Shown here: positions 1 to 6,874 of the stretch, piece after piece
How the letters are laid out: every line of letters starts with the position of its first letter
Position numbering within the stretch: the first letter of the stretch is position 1
Source of the DNA: Bacteroides sp.
GTDB taxonomy: Bacteria > Bacteroidota > Bacteroidia > Bacteroidales > Bacteroidaceae
Assembly (NCBI GenBank): GCA_019416685.1
Contig: DXWV01000101.1
Span: 62,001-126,000 of the forward strand
Length of the DNA: 64,000 bases
Direction: 5' to 3'
The notes under the pieces: generated by a model
The model's input: only the letters and a program-made list of their open reading frames with translations
Database searches by the model: none
What the model was told of the DNA's origin: nothing
Made by a program: the position numbers and the translations under genes

Positions 1-501
1 GGCGAAATCAATCAACAGCCCATAGATACTCTTTCCGCCAAAAGTAAGGCTGCTACCTTCTCCCTTGATTTTTCCAATACGTGCTTTCTGTTCCCGATCG
101 GCATCAATGCCGAAATACTTGATAAATTCTTCTGTTTTATCACTCGAAAAAATGACAGACAAGATAGTAGCCAGGTCTTCCACCGAAGTATTATCCTTTA
201 AAAAGGCAGCACGTTGATATACTTTCTCCACATTCAGAAGGTTCTTTCTATCGGCAAATGTAGAATAAGAGATGATGCGGCACACAATATCCGGATATTC
301 TTTGCATACTCTCATTGTCTCTGCCAAAGGATTGAGAGCCAATAAACCGGCATTAATATCCAATTCCAGATATAATTTTTTCAGTATCTGCGTTTTCCCT
401 AATGTGGGTGGATAAATAGAGAAGTCTCTTTTACCAATTCTGAAACGAACCGGGGTTTCGGTCAGTGCATCAGACACATTTATTTCAATTTGTTTGTCCA
501 T
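1..501 (-). CDS. Possible phage tail assembly chaperone (3' end outside window)
   Basis: The reading frame opens with ATG at 499-501 (MDKQIEINVSDALTE) and stays open for 167 codons to base 1, so the C-terminus lies outside the window. The protein is soluble and mostly helical, with no signal peptide or membrane segment. I do not recognise a family from sequence. The guess rests on position: it lies 64 bp downstream of a putative tail-tube gene on the same strand, where tailed phages usually encode the tail assembly chaperone ahead of the tape measure. A strong terminator-like hairpin separates the two genes, so this one should be expressed at a lower level or from read-through. It could equally be another phage or unknown accessory protein. 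Confidence 0.5.
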   Translation of the reverse strand, partial: MDKQIEINVSDALTETPVRFRIGKRDFSIYPPTLGKTQILKKLYLELDINAGLLALNPLAETMRVCKEYPDIVCRIISYSTFADRKNLLNVEKVYQRAAFLKDNTSVEDLATILSVIFSSDKTEEFIKYFGIDADREQKARIGKIKGEGSSLTFGGKSIYGLLIDFA

Positions 502-514
502 ATATTTATAATGA

Positions 515-547
515 TAAAAAATAAGAGCGCTTTTCAGGGCGCTCTTA
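515..547 (-). terminator. Intrinsic terminator after the tail-tube gene
   Basis: Perfect 9-bp arms (522-530 TAAGAGCGC and 539-547) enclose an 8-base loop. Read on the minus strand, the stem is followed directly by six T residues. It begins 18 bp after the stop of the 566-1051 gene and lies before the next start codon, so it should uncouple the two genes. Confidence 0.8.
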
Positions 548-565
548 CCTAACTAACGAATCTGC

Positions 566-1051
566 TTATTTGCCTGCTTCAGGATCCGCAGGGGCTTCAG
601 GCTTAGTTTTAACATAAGGTTTTACCTGTGCTCCTCCATCTGCCGGTTTCAACACATCCACTGTGTATTTCCACTTCTTACCTTCGGCTGCATCGAAAGT
701 TTCTTCCAGAGATACGATGGAACGGTCAATCAGAATACCTTCGCATTCCGGATCTTCCGGAATCAGACGGAAAGCATATTCACCTTCAATAACACCATCA
801 AGATCTTCGATCGGTTTTGTACGACCTTTGGCAGCACGAACTTCGAATTCAAAAGCAAAAGTACTCTTTGCATACTTCACTGCCTCTACTTCGCCACCTT
901 CTACTTTGGCCTCTTTCTTCTCACCTTTGGTAGGTGTCAACTTGGTTGAACCTTCAACCGGATCGTAACCCAATGCTTCCCATTCGAGTGCTTCTGCACC
1001 ATTACATTTAGCAAATTCAATTGTGGGTTTTCCCCATGATAATTGTGCCAT
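566..1051 (-). CDS. Putative phage/tail-like major tail tube protein
   Basis: A 161-residue acidic soluble protein starting MAQLSWGKPTIEFAK. The middle is predicted to be beta-rich (residues about 45-135) and the tail is Pro/Ala/Glu-rich and probably disordered. Size, beta content, an N-terminal strand rather than a signal peptide, and the helical gene downstream all fit a tail tube protein followed by a tail chaperone. This is a fold-level guess, not a motif match. It has its own -7 box (1138-1145) and its own terminator (515-547), as expected for an abundant structural protein. Alternatives are an unrelated beta-sandwich protein of a mobile island, or a tube protein of a contractile injection system. 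Confidence 0.5.
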   Translation of the reverse strand: MAQLSWGKPTIEFAKCNGAEALEWEALGYDPVEGSTKLTPTKGEKKEAKVEGGEVEAVKYAKSTFAFEFEVRAAKGRTKPIEDLDGVIEGEYAFRLIPEDPECEGILIDRSIVSLEETFDAAEGKKWKYTVDVLKPADGGAQVKPYVKTKPEAPADPEAGK

Positions 1052-1137
1052 AATTTTAAATTTTAAAAAATTGATTAATAAATTATTATAAAGAAATTTC
1101 GCGTTCCCAATCTTTAAGAACTTGTAATTTCATATCA

Positions 1138-1145
1138 CAAAAGTA
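1138..1145 (-). promoter_or_regulatory. Bacteroides -7 box for the tail-tube gene
   Basis: On the minus strand the bases read TACTTTTG, an exact match to the Bacteroides sigma-ABfr -7 consensus TAnnTTTG. The gene start lies 87 bp downstream, which leaves a leader of roughly 80 bases. Confidence 0.5.
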
Positions 1146-1230
1146 GGGAGTAAACAGATAGAGAAGAAATATTTGAAGGGTATAGCCGTGACCTTCCGAG
1201 TGTAGTCATAAAATCATGAAAAAGAAGGAA

Positions 1231-1365
1231 ACTCACCACAGAGTTTCACAGAGTACTATTCTTTTAATTGAAACGCAGATTAACGCGAATTTTCGCAAAA
1301 GAACAAATATAAAAGAAAGAATATCAATACTTTAATCTGCGATCATTCGCGTTAATCTGCGTTTT
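1231..1365. repeat. Composite extragenic inverted repeat, copy A
   Basis: This lies in the 443-bp gap between the tail-tube gene and the next small gene. A perfect 19-bp inverted repeat, AAACGCAGATTAACGCGAA (1271-1289) with its complement at 1346-1364, encloses 56 bases. It is preceded by CACCACAGAGTTTCACAGAG (1234-1253). The same building blocks recur at 18586-18766 and, without the CACAGAG part, at 36358-36462. No gene is seen in this gap. Confidence 0.75.
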
Positions 1366-1431
1366 ATCCGGATAATAAACTTTGAAAACCGATAGAAATG
1401 CACAAAAAGCATCGGCTTAAAGTATAAATGC

Positions 1432-1477
1432 CATTGGTGGTGATACGCTCCTCTATTGAAGAATACCACCACCAATG
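1432..1477 (-). terminator. Hairpin after the small two-gene unit
   Basis: Arms CATTGGTGGTG (1432-1442) and its complement (1467-1477) form an 11-bp stem, 18 bp downstream of the stop at 1495 on the minus strand. The following minus-strand bases are AT-rich but lack a clean T run, so termination is likely rather than certain. Confidence 0.45.
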
Positions 1478-1494
1478 CCCACTGATACGATCAC

Positions 1495-1914
1495 TCAAAC
1501 GTTACTTCTCTCTAACCTTTCCATAATAAATGTATAAGCATGTGTCACACTTGTCCGAAAATCTTTATAATTTCTATAATCACCCAAAAGCCTGTCACTG
1601 TCATTGGAAATAATAGTTTTGGCAGACAACCCGATAGCGCCAGTCAGTGTATCCCTCAATCCGTTCAGCATCCTTCCTCCACATGCCAGCTTTTTGGGGG
1701 AATACAGATAAAGAATAATAAAAACGAACTGCTTCCGAAGCTGAACAACATTACTCTTATAATGTCCGGAGTCATGGAACTCACAAAACCAGGCATAGAT
1801 TGTGGGAATGAGTTTTAAATCGTTAAGTTTAGGAGTAGATAACCTCAGTTCACGTTCGGATATCTCGCATTTTTGTTTGTGTATACTTTCTAAGTCGGTT
1901 ATTTCATCAAACAT
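1495..1914 (-). CDS. Hypothetical protein of the mobile/phage-like region
   Basis: A 139-residue, probably cytoplasmic helical protein beginning MFDEITDLESIHKQ. I do not recognise a family. It has no signal peptide; the stretch around residues 60-80 (KQFVFIILYLYS) is hydrophobic but too short and charged at its edges for a firm membrane call. It follows a 53-residue gene by 19 bp on the same strand, so the two are probably co-transcribed from the promoter near 2122-2154. A hairpin lies just after the stop. Its place beside phage-like genes suggests, without proving, that it belongs to the same element. Confidence 0.6.
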   Translation of the reverse strand: MFDEITDLESIHKQKCEISERELRLSTPKLNDLKLIPTIYAWFCEFHDSGHYKSNVVQLRKQFVFIILYLYSPKKLACGGRMLNGLRDTLTGAIGLSAKTIISNDSDRLLGDYRNYKDFRTSVTHAYTFIMERLERSNV

Positions 1915-1933
1915 AGTATATTCTGTTTAAGTG

Positions 1934-2095
1934 TTAATAATAAGACTGCTTTTTAGCCCATAGTAGAGCTGCATAGATGGCTCTGGAATAAAGCCTGATC
2001 TCTTCTTTAGTGTAGAGGAAGCTGACACGAAAAGCTACATTCCGTGCTTCAATCATTAATTCATCATTCGTTTTCATCATTTTTGCGTTGTTCAT
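1934..2095 (-). CDS. Small hypothetical protein (53 aa)
   Basis: An ORF of 53 codons from ATG at 2093-2095 to TAA at 1934-1936, starting MNNAKMMKTNDELMIEA and ending WAKKQSYY. It looks like a short amphipathic helical peptide with basic C-terminal residues. Support comes from a good promoter immediately upstream (TACTTTTG at 2122-2129 with TTGG about 21 bp further up) and from the 19-bp spacing to the next gene. No known family is recognised. It may start further in, at MMKTNDE. Confidence 0.55.
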   Translation of the reverse strand: MNNAKMMKTNDELMIEARNVAFRVSFLYTKEEIRLYSRAIYAALLWAKKQSYY

Positions 2096-2121
2096 ATGTT
2101 TATGGTATATTAGTTTACCTC

Positions 2122-2154
2122 CAAAAGTAAGGTTTGGCAGATTAACGGAACCAA
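2122..2154 (-). promoter_or_regulatory. Promoter of the small two-gene unit
   Basis: On the minus strand TACTTTTG (2129-2122) matches TAnnTTTG exactly. A TTGG (2154-2151) sits 21 bp upstream, close to the TTTG -33 element at normal spacing. The start codon of the 53-residue gene follows about 26 bp downstream. Confidence 0.55.
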
Positions 2155-2359
2155 TATATCACTCTGCATTCATGACAATCATTAAAAAGTCATGTAATAA
2201 AAATGTAAGGTTATATAAAGTAACTTGTAAATCATTTTAGGAAAAGAAAAAGCGAACAAGAAAATATCGGAATAAAAAGACACTGAAAGACATACACTAC
2301 TTTATATACTTTACAAGACTACACAGTTGTAATTATCTGAAAATCAACACTTATAAGAT

Positions 2360-2451
2360 TGTACACTTTTGTTATACAAGAATGTACAATCTTATATGAC
2401 AAGAGTGTACAATATTGCATGGTAAAAGTGTACAATCTTATAGTTCGTTGG
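2360..2451. repeat. Four tandem 23-bp units, each starting TGTACA
   Basis: TGTACA, itself a palindrome, begins at 2360, 2383, 2406 and 2429, exactly 23 bp apart. Units two to four extend the match to TGTACAAT, and units two and four share TGTACAATCTTATA. The first hexamer is also part of an inverted copy (2352-2365 is the reverse complement of 2383-2396). Fixed spacing with a variable remainder is typical of a protein-binding array such as operators or iterons. Confidence 0.7.
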
Positions 2452-2633
2452 CTATTTAGGTTAAAAACGGAATTCGAATGGACTGATGAGCCGGTATTGG
2501 TGGCATTGAATGCAATATCGTAATGGGATTAATAAAGGTTTCGAAAAATGCAGTTATCCTGTCTTTTTATTCCTATATGACTGATTTTCATGACACCCTT
2601 ATTCTAATTATTACTGTAACTGGAGAATAAACT

Positions 2634-2657
2634 GCATAATAATATCAATTATTATGC
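2634..2657. repeat. Short AT-rich hairpin
   Basis: GCATAATAAT (2634-2643) and ATTATTATGC (2648-2657) are perfect complements around a 4-base loop. No adjacent gene needs a terminator here, so the role is unknown. Confidence 0.5.
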
Positions 2658-2749
2658 GTATTCTATCGCATAATCTTTCTTTAATTGGATAATCATGCAC
2701 ATTCACTCGGCGTGTTATCCTAATTTTCCCGGTATGATAAGTTCGGTTC

Positions 2750-2802
2750 CTCTACGAGGAACAACCCGAACCTCGTAGAGAAACGACTCGAGACTCTACG
2801 AG
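2750..2802. repeat. Three-arm alternative hairpin
   Basis: CTCTACGAG occurs at 2750-2758 and 2794-2802, and its complement CTCGTAGAG at 2772-2780. The three arms are spaced 22 bp apart. The middle arm can pair with either neighbour but not both. The last arm is followed by six A residues, so on the minus strand it would not act as a terminator for an upstream gene that I can see. Confidence 0.55.
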
Positions 2803-3200
2803 AAAAAACAAAACCGCCCTAAAAGACGTTTTCAGACGCTAACTGAAAATAAAACCCACCCCGATCACAACTATCAAAAGTACAATCAAAGAGACTCATA
2901 AAGTTGAATTGTGTAATGAATATCAAAAAAGATAAGATATTTTTGTCATGTAATTCTCCACAAACCGTACAACAGGAAGAATCAAAACCGGAAATGCCGA
3001 AGATTTTTATTACTTGCAAGAAACCTTCCCTTAATTAGAGCATTCCAGAGGATCAGGAATGTCACTTTGTCAAATTGTAAGTAGGTATAATCCTACAATA
3101 AATAAATTTCAAACACGGAATTGTACGGATTAAAAGGCTATGCAGTTATAAAATCCACGTCATTCTGTGTGATCCTTTTAGACTAAAAGAGGAACAAACT

Positions 3201-3246
3201 AAAAAATGAGGAGCAAAGACCATTTTATTATGGTCTTTGCTCCTCA
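3201..3246 (-). terminator. Intrinsic terminator of the toxin-antitoxin unit
   Basis: A perfect 17-bp stem (3207-3223 with 3230-3246) closes a 6-base loop. On the minus strand it is followed by six T residues (3206-3201). It starts 36 bp after the stop codon at 3282. Confidence 0.85.
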
Positions 3247-3281
3247 TAAGGTGAGAAAACTGAATATCCCTACGGCAAAGG

Positions 3282-4397
3282 CTATTTTATCTCTCGTGAT
3301 ATTGTACTTTTGATGGAGTACAAATTAACGTCATGTTGATAAAAGCCTAAAACGATAGCTTCATTTATATTATGTTGATGGGCAAATTGCTTTATTTTCA
3401 TCTGCATGGCAAATGGAGAAATCAGAGAATGTTGTTTTAAGAATGCACTCCAGATATCTTTACTAATCAGAGAATGTTTCGCAAATTTGTTGGCATCTTC
3501 TTCGCATTTATCCATTTCGACTCCTTCTATGGCAATATATCTTTGCTCTCTGTTGTTAAAGAGATGCGCATAAACGTGATATATCTCATGCAATAAAGCA
3601 AAAGCATAATTATCAATCTTATTTAATCGCAAAGTTAATACAACTGTTGGATTCTTGCCTTGCCAAAAAGAGAAACCATCAATAGGTGTTTTATCAAATT
3701 TAGGCACCACAATAAATTTAATTCCATAACGTGCTAAAATCTCTTTAGTTCTATTAATGGTATCTGTATTCACAACAAATACTTGATTCAGTTCTCGCAC
3801 AAGTTCATCCAAGTTATCTTTATTAAAATCAGCGACATCAGGCATTTGTGAACTTTGATAGAAAGCAAAATGTTTCCATGAGAAAATATTAATAGGGTCA
3901 CTATTCAGTCGTTCCGATTTTTTAAAATAAGAAAGTTCTTTTTCTGACGAGAAGGAAGCTATTAACTCTTCAACAGAACTTATGCCAAATATTGAATAAA
4001 TCGTTTGTATGTTCTCAGCTATTTTGACTCCTATAATACCTAATTTCTCAAAGCATTTAACAGAACAATACTGAGATATTACTTTCCATATCTCAATATT
4101 TTTTTTGCGCTCTATTATCTTTGCATTAATATTTACCTGGTCTATATCATATTGGTTTTGTAACGACAACCAATACGAAGCATCTATACCTAAAATCTCC
4201 TGTAGTAAAACTGAGACTTCGGGTGTTACGGCACGGCGTCCCTTTATAATATCATTGAGTACAGAGGTAGGCATGCCCATAAGTGAAGCTAACTCTTTTT
4301 GCTTCATCTCTCTTGCTTCCAATTCATCCTTTATGATTTCACCTGGATGAATAGCAATACAAGGTACACAATTGTTTAATTTAATTTTAGTCGCCAT
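3282..4397 (-). CDS. higA: HigA-type antitoxin fused to an ImmA/IrrE-type zinc protease domain
   Basis: A 371-residue protein with two parts. Residues about 10-75 form an XRE helix-turn-helix of HigA type (IHPGEIIKDELEAREM, then KELASLMGMPTSVLNDI). Residues about 200-340 are an ImmA/IrrE (DUF955) domain with the zinc motif HEIYH (His270, Glu271, His274) and a downstream EEDANKFA that can give the third ligand. The stretch between them is helical and unassigned. The start overlaps the end of the toxin-like gene by 11 bp, so translation is probably coupled. It likely neutralises the toxin and represses the operon, and the protease could cut a repressor or the protein itself. Plain HigA is about 100 residues, so this is a long, fused form. 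Confidence 0.8.
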   Translation of the reverse strand: MATKIKLNNCVPCIAIHPGEIIKDELEAREMKQKELASLMGMPTSVLNDIIKGRRAVTPEVSVLLQEILGIDASYWLSLQNQYDIDQVNINAKIIERKKNIEIWKVISQYCSVKCFEKLGIIGVKIAENIQTIYSIFGISSVEELIASFSSEKELSYFKKSERLNSDPINIFSWKHFAFYQSSQMPDVADFNKDNLDELVRELNQVFVVNTDTINRTKEILARYGIKFIVVPKFDKTPIDGFSFWQGKNPTVVLTLRLNKIDNYAFALLHEIYHVYAHLFNNREQRYIAIEGVEMDKCEEDANKFAKHSLISKDIWSAFLKQHSLISPFAMQMKIKQFAHQHNINEAIVLGFYQHDVNLYSIKSTISREIK

Positions 4398-4710
4398 AAT
4401 GATTGGATATTTCTATTAATTCTATTTCAGTTATTATCAATGAACCGTCTATTGCAGAGCTTTTGAATATTAATCTCCAACGCCCGGTACACCTAACCGA
4501 TTCAAGGTCTTTTAGATTACCTTTCAATCGCTCATAATGCAAACTTCCGACTCTAAACAAATCTTCAATTCTTGTGGCTGCTCTTAAATGATTATATGCT
4601 TTTATATAACCTTTGATTACATCCTTAGGAAGTTTCTTGTATCTTTTGTCATTGGTGCAACCCTCTTCCAACAACTCAATTAACGCTTCATCTTCTGTAT
4701 AGATATTCAT
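4387..4710 (-). CDS. higB: HigB/RelE-type toxin
   Basis: A 107-residue protein matching the HigB/RelE/ParE layout: an N-terminal helix pair, then LHYERLKGNLKDLESVRCTG, then the beta-strand block RWRLIFKSSAIDGSLIITEIELIEISNHYGD. In this family the fold is a ribosome-dependent mRNA interferase. The basic residues (Arg, Lys, His) near RCTGRWRLIF and the final HY are in the usual places. It is the first gene of the unit and overlaps the antitoxin gene by 11 bp; toxin-first order is characteristic of higBA. An exact -7 box lies 20 bp upstream and a 50-bp palindrome just beyond it. An inactive or ParE-type member cannot be excluded. Confidence 0.8.
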   Translation of the reverse strand: MNIYTEDEALIELLEEGCTNDKRYKKLPKDVIKGYIKAYNHLRAATRIEDLFRVGSLHYERLKGNLKDLESVRCTGRWRLIFKSSAIDGSLIITEIELIEISNHYGD

Positions 4711-4729
4711 GTAATTCGTTATCTTTTTG

Positions 4730-4737
4730 CAAAGATA
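4730..4737 (-). promoter_or_regulatory. Bacteroides -7 box for the toxin-antitoxin unit
   Basis: The minus strand reads TATCTTTG, an exact TAnnTTTG. The toxin start codon is 20 bp downstream, so the mRNA leader would be only about 10-15 bases. The palindrome at 4761-4810 begins 24 bp upstream and covers or touches the -33 zone. Confidence 0.6.
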
Positions 4738-4760
4738 AGAATTTTAATCTTAATGATAAC

Positions 4761-4810
4761 ATACACTATATAATTAATTATCAAATTTGATAATTAATTA
4801 TATAGTGTAT
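4761..4810. repeat. Perfect 50-bp palindrome, probable operator of the toxin-antitoxin unit
   Basis: Bases 4761-4785 are the exact reverse complement of 4786-4810, with no spacer and no mismatch. The half site begins ATACACTATATAATTAATTA. The element is AT-rich and covers or lies just upstream of the presumed -33 region of the toxin-antitoxin promoter. HigA-type antitoxins usually repress their own promoters through palindromes, so an operator is the leading reading. There is no T run next to it to argue for a terminator. Confidence 0.75.
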
Positions 4811-5010
4811 AAATCAGATTATATCTGTTGAAGAAACAATAGTAGAAGTATATTGTTCCAATAAAACTATCCTGAATATGTTGCCAGTCTGGACAAATTC
4901 AACATAGAAAATGAGGTAACCGACAGTATACACCTGTATCAATTCAATTTTTTAATGCGAGTAACATTATAAATCTCAATCGAATTTATTTCCTTTATAA
5001 TATATTTCTA

Positions 5011-5018
5011 TAACTTTG
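5011..5018 (+). promoter_or_regulatory. Bacteroides -7 box for the sigma factor gene
   Basis: TAACTTTG matches TAnnTTTG exactly and lies 29 bp upstream of the ATG at 5048. The remaining DNA back to the palindrome (4811-5010) is AT-rich with no gene seen. Confidence 0.55.
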
Positions 5019-5047
5019 GCCCGTACTATCAAAAACACTCTTTACGC

Positions 5048-5620
5048 ATGGATGAAAAATATATAATAGGTCTACAGAAGGGCTCATACTCCGATTTCAA
5101 CAAGTTGTATGACCTCTATGCAGATAGATTGTATGGATTTGCTTATAATCTGACACATTCGTCGGAGATGGCAGAGGAAATTGTACAGGAAGTCTTTTTA
5201 AAAGTCTGGCAGATGCGTGAGCACTTATCTCCCGAATACTCTTTTCGTTCCTTTATTTTCACTATTGCCAAAAATAAGTTCCTGAATGATCTCAGAAACC
5301 GGCTGACCTTGCTTTCTTATGACGAATACATAGCTCAACTGGATGTAACGGAAGGAGGGGAAAACTCTACAGAAAGTGAATTCAACTTCAATGAGTTGAA
5401 TGAGCAGATTCTCCAATCCAAAGACAAACTGAGTAAACGGCAAAAGATGATATTTGAAATGAGTAAAGAAGAAGGATTGTCAAATCAGGAAATTGCTTTG
5501 AAACTTGGCATCTCTGAACAATCTGTCAGAAATCAATTAAGTAGTGCACTCAAAGTTCTCAGAGAAGAACTCACTAAAATCGGCTTTTCTTTCGCTCTCT
5601 TTTTTATGAGTCAGTGGTAA
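5048..5620 (+). CDS. ECF sigma-70 factor controlling PUL 1
   Basis: A 190-residue ECF sigma factor. Region 2 is residues about 10-75 (FNKLYDLYADRLYGFAYNL, then AEEIVQEVFLKVWQ), and region 4 is about 115-175 (LSKRQKMIFEMSKEEGLSNQEIA, then the recognition helix ISEQSVRNQLSSALKVL). No other sigma region is present, as expected for ECF type. It is followed by a FecR-type anti-sigma gene and then by a SusC with an STN domain. In Bacteroides such trios form a trans-envelope switch: ligand at SusC is signalled through the anti-sigma, and the sigma factor then turns on the glycan-use genes. The targets are inferred to be 6875-21254. Confidence 0.9.
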   Translation: MDEKYIIGLQKGSYSDFNKLYDLYADRLYGFAYNLTHSSEMAEEIVQEVFLKVWQMREHLSPEYSFRSFIFTIAKNKFLNDLRNRLTLLSYDEYIAQLDVTEGGENSTESEFNFNELNEQILQSKDKLSKRQKMIFEMSKEEGLSNQEIALKLGISEQSVRNQLSSALKVLREELTKIGFSFALFFMSQW

Positions 5621-5704
5621 ATCTAAAAAAAGTTAATAACAAAGGATACATATGTTACATGATTCGTATTTCTGTGTATCACTTATAAACGGACAGGATT
5701 GATT

Positions 5705-6673
5705 ATGGAGAAACAGAATAATATAGTTGAAAAATATATTCGCGGCAGCATCAGCGAAGAAGAATATAATGAATTGCAACAGCAGATTCAGAATGATTCT
5801 GATAGCAATGTCGGGGATATGCTGGATGAGTGCTGGCAAAAAGACCTGAATATCCACGTTATGCCCCGGGCTGCGAAAGAACGGACCCGGAGACTGGTAA
5901 ACGAGAAGATAAAGAAGGATATGAGACGCATCTGGTTCAAACGGGCGTCGACCATTGCAGCTTCTATTCTGATACCCGTATTAATCATCTCTACGGCTTA
6001 TTTCTATAAGGAAATGGACCATTACAAGCAAATACCCAATATCGTATCTGTCAACAAAGGACAGCGAGCCGGTATTACACTGCCTGACGGAACAATTGTT
6101 CATTTGAACAGTGAGTCTAAGCTGACTTATACACCCGATTTTAATGGCAAGTTGCGAGAGGTGGTTCTGGAAGGAGAAGCCTTTTTTGAGGTTACTCCCA
6201 ATAAAGAGAAGCCTTTTATTGTAAAAACCTCCGTTTTCGATGTAGAGGTACTGGGAACTTCTTTTAATGTATCGGTTTACAATGATGAGAATATTGTAGA
6301 AACCGCACTTATGGAAGGAAAAGTGAAACTGACGATGCAGGGCTGTCCGTCTAAGCCTGTTTATCTGACGCCTTCACAGAAGTTTATCTATTCCAGAAGC
6401 GATCGGCAAGGTACCATCTCTATCATGGAGGGAGATACCGAACTGGCCTGGAAACAGGGTATACTTGCATTCAGTGCAGAACCGCTGGAAGAGGTTTTCC
6501 GGAAAATAGAACGCTGGTATGGAGTGACAATGCACTACGACAAAGAAAGTTTAGTGAACGATAACTTCACAGGGCAATTCAAGATGATTTCCATACAGGA
6601 AATGATGAATATATTGCGCATGCACTATAACCTGAAATTTAAAATAGAGAATGATGATATATACATAATCTAA
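5705..6673 (+). CDS. FecR-type anti-sigma factor (DUF4974)
   Basis: A membrane anti-sigma of about 322 residues. Residues 1-75 form a charged cytoplasmic sigma-binding region, about 80-100 a single membrane helix (ASILIPVLIISTAYFY), about 110-220 the periplasmic FecR domain (GQRAGITLPDGTIVHLNSES, VVLEGEAFFEV), and the last 70 residues a DUF4974/STN-like domain (EPLEEVFRKIERWYGVTM, MMNILRMHYNLKFKI). I prefer ATG at 5705 to the TTG two codons earlier. It follows the sigma gene by 84 bp. It should hold the sigma factor inactive until SusC at 10777 signals through its STN domain. Confidence 0.9.
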   Translation: MEKQNNIVEKYIRGSISEEEYNELQQQIQNDSDSNVGDMLDECWQKDLNIHVMPRAAKERTRRLVNEKIKKDMRRIWFKRASTIAASILIPVLIISTAYFYKEMDHYKQIPNIVSVNKGQRAGITLPDGTIVHLNSESKLTYTPDFNGKLREVVLEGEAFFEVTPNKEKPFIVKTSVFDVEVLGTSFNVSVYNDENIVETALMEGKVKLTMQGCPSKPVYLTPSQKFIYSRSDRQGTISIMEGDTELAWKQGILAFSAEPLEEVFRKIERWYGVTMHYDKESLVNDNFTGQFKMISIQEMMNILRMHYNLKFKIENDDIYII

Positions 6674-6874
6674 AAAACAGAAAAGCATATGAAAAATACC
6701 GATTAAAAAATCCTTTCGTCCTCCACCGTTCCGTCCTTTTTTTAAGAAGCTGATAAAAATAATCAAAACAGTTTCTTAATATCCAAATTCGTTTTAATCA
6801 ATTCAATTGACAGGGAGCCTTCTCAGGTTGGTTCCAAGCCATTGCTATGCCCTTTTTTAAACAAAAAAAAACTT

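Larger units (their letters stand above)
2096..3281. other. 1.2-kb non-coding stretch with several repeat structures
   Basis: No convincing gene is seen on either strand. The only ORF over 60 codons (2819-3019, minus) has an odd Cys/Phe-rich composition and no promoter or ribosome site. The stretch holds a promoter (2122-2154), a four-unit 23-bp-period array (2360-2451), a 10-bp hairpin with a 4-base loop (2634-2657), a three-arm hairpin (2750-2802) and the terminator of the toxin-antitoxin unit (3201-3246). It may hold control sites or an uncharacterised small RNA. Confidence 0.6.

Noticed and set aside
2360..2451. CRISPR-like array
   Set aside because: Only 6-8 bases per 23-bp unit are kept, there are four units, no proper spacers and no cas genes.
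2819..3019. 66-codon ORF on the minus strand
   Set aside because: Cys/Phe-rich unnatural composition, no promoter box or ribosome site, and it overlaps AT-rich non-coding DNA.
6842..6874. Upstream extension of the DUF4838 protein
   Set aside because: It would start at TTG and place charged residues ahead of the signal peptide; ATG at 6875 gives a clean signal.
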